NCBI GenBank assembly: GCA_900618065.1
Contig: UYIL01000003.1
Location: 1,178,001-1,242,000 of the forward strand
From: Streptococcus thermophilus
GTDB lineage: Bacteria > Actinomycetota > Actinomycetes > Mycobacteriales > Mycobacteriaceae
Direction of reading: 5' to 3'
DNA length: 64,000 nt
Of the stretch, positions 39,681-48,193 are shown one piece after another. Positions within the stretch are counted from its first letter, which is position 1. Each line of letters opens with the position of its first letter. The notes under the pieces are model-generated. The model did not search any database, was not told where the DNA came from, and saw only the letters and a program-made list of their open reading frames with translations. The translations under genes were made by a program, and so were the position numbers.

Positions 39681-40141
39681 CATCCGAAAAGCCACGCAAG
39701 CCGCGCGAGTCTCGTCGATCTGACGACATCGAGTACGGTCCGCTCGGCCCCGGCCAGGAGCCGGTCAAGGACCCGATGAAGGGCCTGTCCGGAGTGATGT
39801 CCGGAACCCTCATCATGGAGGCCATCACGATCTTTCTTTGCCTGACCGTGATCCTGAAAATCCAGGAAGGCGCGTTGTGGACCACCTTCAACTGGGTGTT
39901 CGTCACCGTGATGGGCTTCGCCCACCTCATTGCCGCTTTCGTGCAGCGTCGGCCGGGCGCGCTGTGGTTGAACCTGGGGTTGCAGGTGCCGCTGATTGTG
40001 GTCGGTTTCTTCATCCACTGGTCCGTCGGCGCAGTGGGGATCATGTTCGCCGTCGTGTGGTTCTTAGTGGTCCAGATGCGTTCGGACATTTTGGAGCGTC
40101 AGCGGCGCGGACTACTGACCACGCAGCACCTGGGAACCTAA
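39677..40141 (+). CDS. DUF4233 membrane protein
   Basis: A 154-residue protein with four predicted membrane helices between residues about 45 and 135 and a basic N-terminal tail containing KPRKPRESRRSDD. DUF4233 genes follow folC in many actinobacteria, and the role is unknown. The start ATG overlaps the folC stop (ATGA). In related genomes ndk comes next; here a beta-oxidation island and a CAGGTC-core element intervene. Confidence 0.85.
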   Translation: MTSEKPRKPRESRRSDDIEYGPLGPGQEPVKDPMKGLSGVMSGTLIMEAITIFLCLTVILKIQEGALWTTFNWVFVTVMGFAHLIAAFVQRRPGALWLNLGLQVPLIVVGFFIHWSVGAVGIMFAVVWFLVVQMRSDILERQRRGLLTTQHLGT

Positions 40142-40147
40142 GGACCT

Positions 40148-40240
40148 GGAATACTGCTCGAGGTTTTCCGGAATACTGCTCGCATAACAGCGCAGGTCAG
40201 AAACGTGCGGAATGGCTTATAAGTGCGAGCAGTATTCCGG
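40148..40240 (+). repeat. CAGGTC-core inverted-repeat element, copy E
   Basis: The outer arm GGAATACTGCTCG (40148-40160) and a longer inner arm CCGGAATACTGCTCGCA (40168-40184) both pair with TGCGAGCAGTATTCCGG (40224-40240). The core CAGCGCAGGTC has CAGGTC at 40193-40198, about midway. The left arm is duplicated with a 22-bp period, as in copies B and F. It lies between the DUF4233 and thiolase genes. Confidence 0.85.
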
Positions 40241-40298
40241 GGCTGAGCGGTGATTGGGAATCGGCTGGTTTTCCGTGATCTGCTGGTGTGATCTTTCC

Positions 40299-40304
40299 TA
40301 TACT
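40299..40304 (+). promoter_or_regulatory. Probable -10 box of the thiolase-FadN operon
   Basis: TATACT lies 41 bp before the thiolase ATG; AAGGAG provides the ribosome site. Confidence 0.5.
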
Positions 40305-40345
40305 TGTGGGGATGTGTAATCCGCGACAAGTTACTAAGGAGCTCC

Positions 40346-41497
40346 ATGTCTGAAGCTGTTTACATCACCCAGGCCAAGCGCACCCCGATCGGCACCTTCG
40401 GCGGTTCGCTGTCGAAGACGCCGACCATTGACCTCGGCGCGCACATCGCGAAGGCTGTGATTGAGGAGTCAGGCGTTTCCGCTGACAACTTCGACTCCGC
40501 AGTGTGGGCCAACGTGGTCACGACCATTCCTCGCGACAACTACACCTCCCGTGCGGTCTCTCTCGAGGCAGGCATGCCCAACAGCTCCCACGCCTACGGC
40601 GTCAACCGTCTCTGCGGTTCCGGCGTGCAGGCCATCATCTCCGCTGCCCAGCAGCTGATGACCGATGACGCGAAGCTCTCCATCGCCGGTGGTGTGGAGA
40701 TCATGTCCCAAGCTCCGTACTCCGTCGAGGGCATGCGCCAGGGTCGCAAGATGGGCGACGGACGCCTGATCGACTGGCTCACCGGTGCTCTCACTGACCC
40801 GATGGGCAACGGCGGCATGGGCATTACCGCCGAGAACATCGCAGCCAAGGTGGGCATCTCGCGTGAGCGCCAGGACGAGTACGCCCTGCAGTCCCAGGAG
40901 CGTGCCGCAGCCGCTATCGCCAACGGCGAGTTCGAAGAGCAGATTGTTCCGGTCGGCGAGTTCACCACGGACGAGCACCCGCGCCAGACCACGCTGGAGA
41001 AGCTGGCGGGGCTGCGCCCGTCGTTTAGCAAGGAAGGCACCGTGACCGCGGGTAACTCTTCGGGCATTAACGACGCTGCCGCTGCTACCGTCATGACCAA
41101 CGAGTCCGGCTTGAAGGAATTCGGTCTGGAGCCGATGGCGAAGATCGTCTCCTGGGGCCTGGCTGGCTGCGACCCGGCCACCATGGGTCTCGGCCCGATC
41201 GGCGCTGTGCCGAAGGCTCTGGACAAGGCGGGACTCGACCTGAACGACATCAAGCTCATCGAGTCCAACGAGGCTTTCGCCGCACAGTGCATCGCTGTCG
41301 CTGACGGCCTCGGCTTCGACAACGAGAAGACCAACATCCAGGGTGGCGCCATCGCTCTCGGCCACCCGATCGGCGCTACCGGCGTCATCCTGACCACCAA
41401 GCTCATCCACCAGCTGAAGAACGCTGGCGGCGGCCTGGGCCTGGTCACCGCGTGCATCGGCGGCGGCCAGGGCATCGCTCTCGTACTGGAGGTTTAA
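40346..41497 (+). CDS. fadA: Acetyl-CoA acyltransferase (beta-oxidation thiolase)
   Basis: A 383-residue thiolase. The nucleophilic Cys90 is in NRLCGSGVQAI, His340 in GHPIGATG, and the second Cys370 in CIGGGQG. NEAFAAQ is also present. It performs thiolytic cleavage of 3-ketoacyl-CoA or the reverse condensation. It is 4 bp upstream of the FadN-like gene, so the two are cotranscribed. By analogy with the Bacillus fadNAE genes it likely belongs to degradative beta-oxidation. Confidence 0.93.
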   Translation: MSEAVYITQAKRTPIGTFGGSLSKTPTIDLGAHIAKAVIEESGVSADNFDSAVWANVVTTIPRDNYTSRAVSLEAGMPNSSHAYGVNRLCGSGVQAIISAAQQLMTDDAKLSIAGGVEIMSQAPYSVEGMRQGRKMGDGRLIDWLTGALTDPMGNGGMGITAENIAAKVGISRERQDEYALQSQERAAAAIANGEFEEQIVPVGEFTTDEHPRQTTLEKLAGLRPSFSKEGTVTAGNSSGINDAAAATVMTNESGLKEFGLEPMAKIVSWGLAGCDPATMGLGPIGAVPKALDKAGLDLNDIKLIESNEAFAAQCIAVADGLGFDNEKTNIQGGAIALGHPIGATGVILTTKLIHQLKNAGGGLGLVTACIGGGQGIALVLEV

Positions 41498-41501
41498 ACA
41501 A

Positions 41502-43697
41502 ATGGCTCAAGACATCACAACTGCTGCAGTGCTCGGCGCCGGCTCCATGGGTGCCGGCATCGCCGCCCACATGGCGAACGCAGGCATCAAGGTTCATCTG
41601 CTCGACCTGCCGAATGAGGAAGGCGACCGTGACGGCCGCGCCCAGAACGGCATTGACACCCAGATCAAGCGCCACGGTTTCCAGCGCCCCGAGTACGCCA
41701 AGCTGGTCACCCCGGGCAACACCGAGGACCACCTGGACCGCCTCGGCGAGGTCGACTGGATCGTGGAGGCTGTCTTCGAGGACATCCAGGTCAAGCGCGA
41801 CACCTTCGCCAAGGTTGACGCGCACCGCAAGCCGGGCACCCCGGTGTCCTCCAACACCTCCACCATCCCGCTGGAGGTCCTGCTGGGTGAGGCATCCGAG
41901 GAGTTCAAGCGCGACTTCTCCATCACCCACTTCTTCAACCCGCCGCGCGTGATGCGCCTGGTCGAGTACGTCGAGGGCCCGGAGACCTCCGCCGAGATCA
42001 ACGAGCAGATGCACCACGTCCTGGAGCGCCAGATGGGCAAGGTGGTCGTGGATTGCCGCGACACCCCGGGCTTCATCGCCAACCGCATCGGCAACTTCTG
42101 GATGGCCGTCGGCGCCAAGACCGCGTTCGACCAGGGCATCAAGCCGGAGCAGGCTGACGTCGCTTTCGGCCGCCCGTTCGGCGTGCCCCGCACCGGCATC
42201 TTCGGCCTGTTCGACTACGTGGGCATCCAGCTCGTCCCGGGCATCTGGGGCTCGCTGCTCAAGGCTCTGCCGGAGTCGGACGCATACCACGACTACAACA
42301 TTGTCGAGCGCGACGAGTTCAAGACCCTCCTGGACAAGGGTTTCACCGGCCGCACCGCCGAGTCCGGCTTCTACCGCGGCCGCGACGAGGTCTACGACTT
42401 CGAAGCCGGCGACTACCGCCCGAAGGAGTCCTTCGAGGTGCCGAAGGACGCCAAGGAGCTGATGGACTCCGGCACGCCGGAAGGTGAGTACGCGAAGGAG
42501 GTCTTCAAGACCTTCATCAAGTACTGCTGCGACACCGCCCCGGAAATCACCGATACTGTCGACCAGATCGACATCGCCATGCAGCTGGGTTACGGCTGGA
42601 AGAAGGGCCCGTTCGAGCTCGCCGACTCCATCGGCATTGACTACGTCGCATCGCTTTTCGACGACACCCCCGCCCTCCTCGAGTCCGCCAAGAACGCAGG
42701 CGGCTTCTACGCCGACGGCAAGGTGCTGGGCACCGACGGCAACCTGACCGACTTCCCGGAGCGCGAAGGCGTGATCAAGGTTGCAGAGCTGGTCGACGGT
42801 GCTGAGGTTGTCGCTGAGAACGACGACGCTGCAGTGTACAAGCTCGGCTCGGGCGACTACGCAGGCTTCGGTGTCTTCACCTACAAGACCCCGATGAACT
42901 CCAACTCTAACAATGTCACCGAGCTGCTGACCCACGCCCACGAGTGGGACCTCAAGGGCCTGGTCATCGCTAACGACGAGGAGCGCGCGTTCTCCGCCGG
43001 CGCCGACTTGGGCACCATTGCGAAGCTGTCTGGCCCGGAGGGCGACAACGAGGAACTCCGACGCACGATCCAGCAGGGTATCGACGGTTTCCGCGCACTG
43101 CGCACCGCCCCGTACCCGGTTGTTGGCGCTGTGCGCGGTGTCGCGCTCGGCGGCGGCATGGAAATCCTGTTGCACACCGACGCGTCCGTCATCCACGCCG
43201 AGACCCGCGTGGGCTTCCCGGAGCGCAACGTCGGCCTGTTCCCGGGCTGGTCCGGGCCGGTGCGTCTGCTGGAGCGCCTGGTGGAACTCGGTGTGCCGAA
43301 CCCGCACAAGGTCGCGTTCGACGCGCTGCTGGGCACCGTCAAGCCGGTGCCGGCCGCGAACATCGACTTCTGGCGCGACAACGACGAGATCATCCAGTCC
43401 CCGGACCACGTCGTCGAGGGTGCGCTGGAGCTGGTGAAGAAGCTTGCCGACGGCTACACCGCCCCGGCCGATGCCGAACTCCCGCTGACGAACGAGGCCC
43501 TCGAGTACACCGAGGGCTCCGACACCGATGCCGCCATCGGCGAGGCTCTCGCCTCCGTCTTTGCTGGCGAAGGCACCGCGTCCGAGGAGGAGCTGGGTAA
43601 GCGCCAGTCCGAGGCTGCCGCCAAGGTTCTGGCCCGCCAGGAGAACCACGACCGCGCGGTGGCCATGGCTACCACGCGTAAGCCGCTGAACAACTAG
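41502..43697 (+). CDS. FadN-like 3-hydroxyacyl-CoA dehydrogenase/enoyl-CoA hydratase
   Basis: A 731-residue multifunctional protein. The NAD-binding dehydrogenase domain comes first (AAVLGAGSMGAGIAAHMANAG), followed by the substrate domain (ITHFFNPPRVMRLVEYV, RIGNFW) and a second dehydrogenase C-terminal-like repeat (residues about 340-430). The enoyl-CoA hydratase domain comes last (residues about 460-690; AFSAGADLG, GVALGGGMEI, VGLFPGWSG). This order is the reverse of E. coli FadB and matches Bacillus FadN. It carries out the hydration and dehydrogenation steps. Confidence 0.9.
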   Translation: MAQDITTAAVLGAGSMGAGIAAHMANAGIKVHLLDLPNEEGDRDGRAQNGIDTQIKRHGFQRPEYAKLVTPGNTEDHLDRLGEVDWIVEAVFEDIQVKRDTFAKVDAHRKPGTPVSSNTSTIPLEVLLGEASEEFKRDFSITHFFNPPRVMRLVEYVEGPETSAEINEQMHHVLERQMGKVVVDCRDTPGFIANRIGNFWMAVGAKTAFDQGIKPEQADVAFGRPFGVPRTGIFGLFDYVGIQLVPGIWGSLLKALPESDAYHDYNIVERDEFKTLLDKGFTGRTAESGFYRGRDEVYDFEAGDYRPKESFEVPKDAKELMDSGTPEGEYAKEVFKTFIKYCCDTAPEITDTVDQIDIAMQLGYGWKKGPFELADSIGIDYVASLFDDTPALLESAKNAGGFYADGKVLGTDGNLTDFPEREGVIKVAELVDGAEVVAENDDAAVYKLGSGDYAGFGVFTYKTPMNSNSNNVTELLTHAHEWDLKGLVIANDEERAFSAGADLGTIAKLSGPEGDNEELRRTIQQGIDGFRALRTAPYPVVGAVRGVALGGGMEILLHTDASVIHAETRVGFPERNVGLFPGWSGPVRLLERLVELGVPNPHKVAFDALLGTVKPVPAANIDFWRDNDEIIQSPDHVVEGALELVKKLADGYTAPADAELPLTNEALEYTEGSDTDAAIGEALASVFAGEGTASEEELGKRQSEAAAKVLARQENHDRAVAMATTRKPLNN

Positions 43698-43760
43698 CAT
43701 CTCCTCGGCACCTCCCGGCACGCTGTTAGGCGACCGCTGGGAAACGCCGCGGCGAAAGGG

Positions 43761-43790
43761 CCGGCCCGGATCATTTCGGGGCCGGTCTTT
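43761..43790 (+). terminator. Intrinsic terminator after the fadA-fadN operon
   Basis: CCGGCCC (43761-43767) pairs with GGGCCGG (43779-43785), followed by TCTTTGT. Confidence 0.7.
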
Positions 43791-43831
43791 GTCATGTGCT
43801 TCTGTGTTGGCGGGCTGCGTCCTGCGGACCA

Positions 43832-43916
43832 AGATCTCGATGACATCCTTGCCGCGGCCAGAAATTCTGACCTGCGGTTTCGTCTCCGCTGGGGAAGCGA
43901 TATGTAATCGAGATCT
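43832..43916 (-). repeat. CAGGTC-core inverted-repeat element, copy C (85 bp)
   Basis: The ends AGATCTCGAT (43832-43841) and ATCGAGATCT (43907-43916) are inverted repeats, with TGACAT/ATGTAA pairing further in. On the minus strand the core GAAACCGCAGGTC has CAGGTC at positions 43-48, exactly as in copies A and B. It lies between the FadN-like gene and the GNAT gene. Confidence 0.85.
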
Positions 43917-43971
43917 GCCCGTCTAGGACCGCAGGTTGTGTCCGTGTCGTTGAGCTTGCGAGAATTGGGCG

Positions 43972-44511
43972 GTGGGACTTCAGAGCGAACTAGGAAACAC
44001 CGAGCTCACCGACGGCGACTTGACCCTGCTGCCGTGGATACGGGTACACGAGGTTCCCAATCTCGCCGAGGATATTCTCGCGACCGTGACTGACGAGAAC
44101 ACGATCCGGTTCACGCATGTTCCGTACCCTTACGCACAGGAGCACCTCGAGTCTTTCCTTGAGCTGCCCGGTCGGGACATTGTCCGGTGGGCACTCGTAC
44201 TGGAGGAGCGATACGCGGGCAGCATCGAACTCCGGATCCAACAGCAGGGTGCTGTTTCCTCGATCGGTTACAGCGCAGCGCCATGGGCCCGCGGCCGTGG
44301 GCTGGTGACGCGGGCGGTTCAGCTGGTCACACAGAGCGCCCACAGTGCGGGCATGGAAGAGGTTCAGATTCGAGGAGCAGTAGACAACACGGCCTCAAGA
44401 TCCGTGGCAGAGCGTGCTGGTTTCACTCTCGAGCAGGTTGAAGCGCAGGGCGAGGAACTACGCGGGATGTTCAACGATGTGGCCGTGTACCTGCACTTTA
44501 TAAAGAAATGA
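43972..44511 (+). CDS. GNAT family N-acetyltransferase (RimJ/RimL type)
   Basis: A 179-residue acetyltransferase. It has a weak N-terminal part (LTLLPWIRVHEVP), then GYSAAPWARGRGLVTRAVQLV carrying the acetyl-CoA pyrophosphate loop, and NTASRSVAERAGF, the RimL-type signature. It should acetylate an amine of a small molecule or protein N-terminus. GTG 43972 has a GAGAAT box 6 nt upstream. It is a likely cargo gene in the island and has no evident connection to fatty-acid degradation. Confidence 0.8.
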   Translation: MGLQSELGNTELTDGDLTLLPWIRVHEVPNLAEDILATVTDENTIRFTHVPYPYAQEHLESFLELPGRDIVRWALVLEERYAGSIELRIQQQGAVSSIGYSAAPWARGRGLVTRAVQLVTQSAHSAGMEEVQIRGAVDNTASRSVAERAGFTLEQVEAQGEELRGMFNDVAVYLHFIKK

Positions 44512-44552
44512 GCCACTTTAATGAAGCAGCATCGACGTTGAAATCCGGACGT

Positions 44553-44558
44553 TAAAAT
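44553..44558 (+). promoter_or_regulatory. Leaderless-type -10 box of the 44566 gene
   Basis: TAAAAT is followed by 7 nt and then ATG 44566. Confidence 0.5.
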
Positions 44559-44565
44559 CGACGCC

Positions 44566-45480
44566 ATGCTGTCGTTCTACCGCGAATTCCCGAATGAACC
44601 TGCCGTGAAATCACTGTTGAAGGGGGATGAGCGGGAGTTCCTCTTCGTTCTCGCCGAGGTGCCTGAGCGGGGAACACGAAATAACCTTCTCGGTGAGGAC
44701 AGCGTTAGCGTCAAACTGGAGCATTTAGATGGTCTCGTTGTGCGAACGCTTCCCGACGGTGCGGTGCACACAGGTGAAATCAAGATCGCGTACCCGCGCA
44801 TGTATCGCACAAAGGACGGGAAGATGTTATTCGACCCCGGTGAAATGGCAGATTTGAAACCATTCACGGTGCACCGGGCGAAAGGGGCATTGTCTCCTTT
44901 CTCCAAGTATCGGGTGCAAGGGACCGCGCTTCTCTTCTCGGTGTGGGACGTGATCTCTCCTCAATCGGATCCGGAGCTGGAGGACATCGCCGCAGGTGCG
45001 GCCAAGAATGGGGTGATCAATACAAAGCTCGGCCAATTGACCATTCAACGAGGTTTCGTTGGCTCCTTCGAAGGGCACGCAGAATCACTCGGTGTCAATG
45101 TCAGCATCCCCTATGAGGATCCGGATCCACTCTCTCAGGGACTGACCCAGCACGAAGAACGGTTCGCTCCTGCCGTGGAGGTTTTTAATCGCATCCTCAC
45201 ACAACAGTTTCTCGATGACGCCCGCCGGTTCGCCGCCACTGAGGCCCTGCCCAGGGCAAACGAATGGCGCCACGATGTCGCCGAAGCTGAGGGCCGCCGC
45301 ACTCCCGCGCGGGAATGGAGAGTCCGGGACGTCGTTAGGCGTTTCCGCCCGACGAGCGTGATCGTCCCGGAAAAAGGCGAGATACTTATCGAATTCGACG
45401 ACGGTGATCTCTTTGGCGGTCACCCGGTCACCGCTGTGGCGGACCGGGACGGGACACTCTTGGAAGTCGAGCTCGACTAA
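44566..45480 (+). CDS. Hypothetical protein, DUF2262-like C-terminus
   Basis: A 304-residue soluble protein. The C-terminal region, with IEFDDGDLFGGHPVTAVADRDG, resembles my recollection of DUF2262 proteins (DDGDLFWGH pattern), usually of unknown role. The N-terminal two thirds are not recognised; they show regular alternation of charged and hydrophobic residues and no membrane segments. Overall base use is slightly lower in GC than neighbours in the first 400 bp. It converges on the acyl-CoA dehydrogenase pair. Confidence 0.55.
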   Translation: MLSFYREFPNEPAVKSLLKGDEREFLFVLAEVPERGTRNNLLGEDSVSVKLEHLDGLVVRTLPDGAVHTGEIKIAYPRMYRTKDGKMLFDPGEMADLKPFTVHRAKGALSPFSKYRVQGTALLFSVWDVISPQSDPELEDIAAGAAKNGVINTKLGQLTIQRGFVGSFEGHAESLGVNVSIPYEDPDPLSQGLTQHEERFAPAVEVFNRILTQQFLDDARRFAATEALPRANEWRHDVAEAEGRRTPAREWRVRDVVRRFRPTSVIVPEKGEILIEFDDGDLFGGHPVTAVADRDGTLLEVELD

Positions 45481-45511
45481 GGGTTGCCGTCCGCGGATTG
45501 GGGTCGGCACA

Positions 45512-45533
45512 GGCCAGCAGGGGAGGGCTGGCC
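45512..45533. terminator. Hairpin between convergent genes
   Basis: GGCCAGC (45512-45518) pairs with GCTGGCC (45527-45533). No T run follows, so it is a weak candidate for bidirectional termination. Confidence 0.35.
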
Positions 45534-45553
45534 AGGTGCCACGCCCCTTCAGG

Positions 45554-46762
45554 TTAGGAGCGGTAGGCGCTGACACCCGTGATGGACTTGCCCACGATGA
45601 GGGACTGCATGGTGTCGGTGCCCTCGTAGGTGTGCAGGGATTCAATGTCGGCGTGGTGGCGGGCGACATCGTTCTCGAGCAGGATGCCCACGCCGCCGAA
45701 CATGTCGCGTGCGTCGGCGGAGACCTTGCGGGCGCCGCGGGTGTTGTGCACCTTGGCCAGGGCGGCCTGCTTTTCGTTGAGCTCGCCGGCTTCCTCGAGC
45801 TCAAGCAGGCGCCGGCAGTAGAGCGCCATCGAGGTGATTTCTTGCAGCATGTCAGCCAGACGCTGCTGGATGATCTGGTTCTTCACCAGCGGGCGGCCGA
45901 ACTGCACGCGGCGCTGGGCGTAGTCGAGGGCCTTCTCGTAGCAGTCGATGGCCATGCCGAGCGCGACCCACGCCACCGCGATACGGGTGCCGGTGAGCAC
46001 ACGGGCAGTGTCCCGGAAGGTGTGGGAGTTGGGAAGGCGGCGGTCGTCGGAGACGCGGACGTCGTTAAGCTTGATGTGCGCCTGGGGGATGCCGCGCAGC
46101 GACGCTTTGCCCGTGATGGTCTCTGCGGAATAGCCCTCCTGGTCCTGGTCGACGATGAAGCCCTTGACCTCGCCGTCTTCCTCGTCGCGGGCCCACACGA
46201 CCGTGATGTGGCCGACGGAGCCGTGGCCGATCCACTTCTTCTCGCCGTTGATGACCCACTCGTCGCCCTCGCGGCGCGCGGAGGTCTCCAGGCCAATCGA
46301 GTCAGAACCGTGGTCTGGCTCGGTCAGGGCGAAGCCGCCACGGATCTCCATGCGCGACATCGGCCCCAGGTACCTGGCTTTCTGCTCCTCAGAACCGCAC
46401 TCGGAGATGGAGCGCATCGCAAGGCCGGACTGCACGATGTGGGCGGTGGCCGTAGACGCGTCGGTACGCGCCAGCTCCATCTGGATCAGGCGGTTAGCGC
46501 GGATAGAAATCCCGGGCTGGCCGTCGATCTCGATGCCGTCGGTGACCAGGCCGCGGCGGGCCGCTTCCTCCACTGCTGGAATGTTGTACTCGGCCTTCTC
46601 CCACGCGTCGTTGAGGGAGGGGCGGGCCCACTCCATCAACTCGCGGGCCTTCTGCCACCACTCGAGGTCTTCGCCGTCGACATCGGCGAACACCTGGTAG
46701 TAGTCAGTCTTCGGGTTCAGCAGGGCAGCTACGCCGGTGAGGTTCTCGTCGGTCTGTGTCAT
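45554..46762 (-). CDS. Acyl-CoA dehydrogenase (glutaryl-CoA dehydrogenase-like), copy 1
   Basis: A 402-residue flavoprotein for the first beta-oxidation step. The FAD/substrate region is GGFALTEPDHGSDSIGLET, WINGEKKWIGHGS follows (here WVINGEKKWIGHG), and the C-terminal YEGTDTMQSLIVGKSITG contains the catalytic-type Glu. The N-terminus is long with DYYQVFADVDGEDLEWW, shared with copy 2. It lies 109 bp downstream of copy 2 on the same strand. The acyl chain length is not predictable. Electron acceptor genes (ETF) are not in this window. Confidence 0.9.
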   Translation of the reverse strand: MTQTDENLTGVAALLNPKTDYYQVFADVDGEDLEWWQKARELMEWARPSLNDAWEKAEYNIPAVEEAARRGLVTDGIEIDGQPGISIRANRLIQMELARTDASTATAHIVQSGLAMRSISECGSEEQKARYLGPMSRMEIRGGFALTEPDHGSDSIGLETSARREGDEWVINGEKKWIGHGSVGHITVVWARDEEDGEVKGFIVDQDQEGYSAETITGKASLRGIPQAHIKLNDVRVSDDRRLPNSHTFRDTARVLTGTRIAVAWVALGMAIDCYEKALDYAQRRVQFGRPLVKNQIIQQRLADMLQEITSMALYCRRLLELEEAGELNEKQAALAKVHNTRGARKVSADARDMFGGVGILLENDVARHHADIESLHTYEGTDTMQSLIVGKSITGVSAYRS

Positions 46763-46871
46763 GAGTTTCTCGCTTCTTCGGTCAAGTGGAACAGGTAATG
46801 AGAGCTAGAAAAGCTGCACCGCGCCGGGGGCCGGTCGCGATGCAGCTGGGAGTCACCAGAGGGGCAGGGGC

Positions 46872-48071
46872 CTAGCCAGCGAAAGCGCCGACGCCGGTGA
46901 TGGACTTGCCCACGATGAGGGACTGCATGGTGTCGGTACCCTCGTAGGTGTGCAGCGCCTCGATGTCGGCGTGGTGACGAGCCACGTCGTTCTCCAGCAG
47001 GATGCCCACGCCGCCGAACATGTCGCGTGCGTCAGCGGAGATCTTGCGGGCCGCGCGGGTGCAATGGACCTTGGCCAGGGCTGCCTGCTGCTCGGTGATC
47101 TCGCCGGACTCTTCCAGCTCGAGCAGGCGGCGGCAGTAGAGGAACATCGAGGTCAGGTCCTGCAGCATGTCAGCCAGACGCTGCTGGATGATCTGGTTCT
47201 TCACCAGCGGGCGGCCGAACTGGGTGCGGCGCTGTGCGTAGTCAAGGGCCTTCTCGTAGCTGTCGGTAGCCAGACCCAGGGAGGCCCATGCCACGGAGAT
47301 GCGCGTACCGGCCAGGACCTTCGCGGTGTCGCGGAAGGAGTTCGCGTTCGGCAGGCGGCGGTCGTCGGAGACGCGGACGTTGTTGAGCTTGATATGCGCC
47401 TGCGGGATGCCGCGCAGGGATGCCTTGCCCACGATGGTCTCAGCTTCGTAGCCGTCCTGGTCTTGGTCAACAATGAAGCCCTTGACCTGGCCGTCAGAAG
47501 TGTCGCGGGCCCAAACGACGGCGATGTGGCCGACGGAGCCGTGGCCGATCCACTTCTTCTCGCCGTTGATGACCCACTCGTCGCCGTCGCGCTCAGCGGT
47601 GGTCTCCAGGCCGATGGAGTCAGAACCGTGGTCCGGCTCAGTCAGCGCGAAGGCGCCGCGGATTTCCAGCTTGGACATGCCCTTGAGGTACTTGGCCTTC
47701 TGCTCCTCGGAGCCGCACATGGCGATGGACTGCATGGCCAGGCCGGCCTGGACGCCGAAGGCGGTGCCGAGGGATGCGTCGGTGCGCGCAAGCTCGAATG
47801 CCATCAGGCGGGCGGCGCGCACGGACATGTGCGGCTCGCCCTCGATGTCGATAGCGTCGCGGACCAGGCCGCGGCGGCCAGCTTCCTCAACGACGGGGAG
47901 CTGGTATTCGGCCTTCTCCCACCCCTCGTTCACGTACGGGCGGGCGTAGTCGCAGAAGTCGCGGGCCTTCTTCCACCACTCCAGATCTTCGCCTTCGACG
48001 TCGGCGAATACCTGGTAGTAGTCGGTTTTCGGATCCAGCAGCTCGTGGACTGGGTTCTGGCTGTCAGCCAT
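46872..48071 (-). CDS. Acyl-CoA dehydrogenase (glutaryl-CoA dehydrogenase-like), copy 2
   Basis: A 399-residue enzyme of the same subfamily, highly similar to its downstream neighbour through most of its length (for example RLMAFELARTDASLGTAFGVQ against RLIQMELARTDASTATAHIVQ, in pieces) with the same catalytic YEGTDTMQSL. The pair is a tandem duplication that has diverged in the substrate-facing segment around residues 85-125, suggesting distinct acyl specificities. ATG 48071 is preceded by GAAAAGAGGGC. Confidence 0.9.
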   Translation of the reverse strand: MADSQNPVHELLDPKTDYYQVFADVEGEDLEWWKKARDFCDYARPYVNEGWEKAEYQLPVVEEAGRRGLVRDAIDIEGEPHMSVRAARLMAFELARTDASLGTAFGVQAGLAMQSIAMCGSEEQKAKYLKGMSKLEIRGAFALTEPDHGSDSIGLETTAERDGDEWVINGEKKWIGHGSVGHIAVVWARDTSDGQVKGFIVDQDQDGYEAETIVGKASLRGIPQAHIKLNNVRVSDDRRLPNANSFRDTAKVLAGTRISVAWASLGLATDSYEKALDYAQRRTQFGRPLVKNQIIQQRLADMLQDLTSMFLYCRRLLELEESGEITEQQAALAKVHCTRAARKISADARDMFGGVGILLENDVARHHADIEALHTYEGTDTMQSLIVGKSITGVGAFAG

Positions 48072-48193
48072 CTTTGCCCTCTTTTCTCAAAAATGTGGAG
48101 CGAAACAATTCCACTCCTAATTGTGACCTTTGTCGCAGGATTTATCAAACGAATCCGGCACGAATTCACTGTGGGATTTCTCCCATCAACCCC

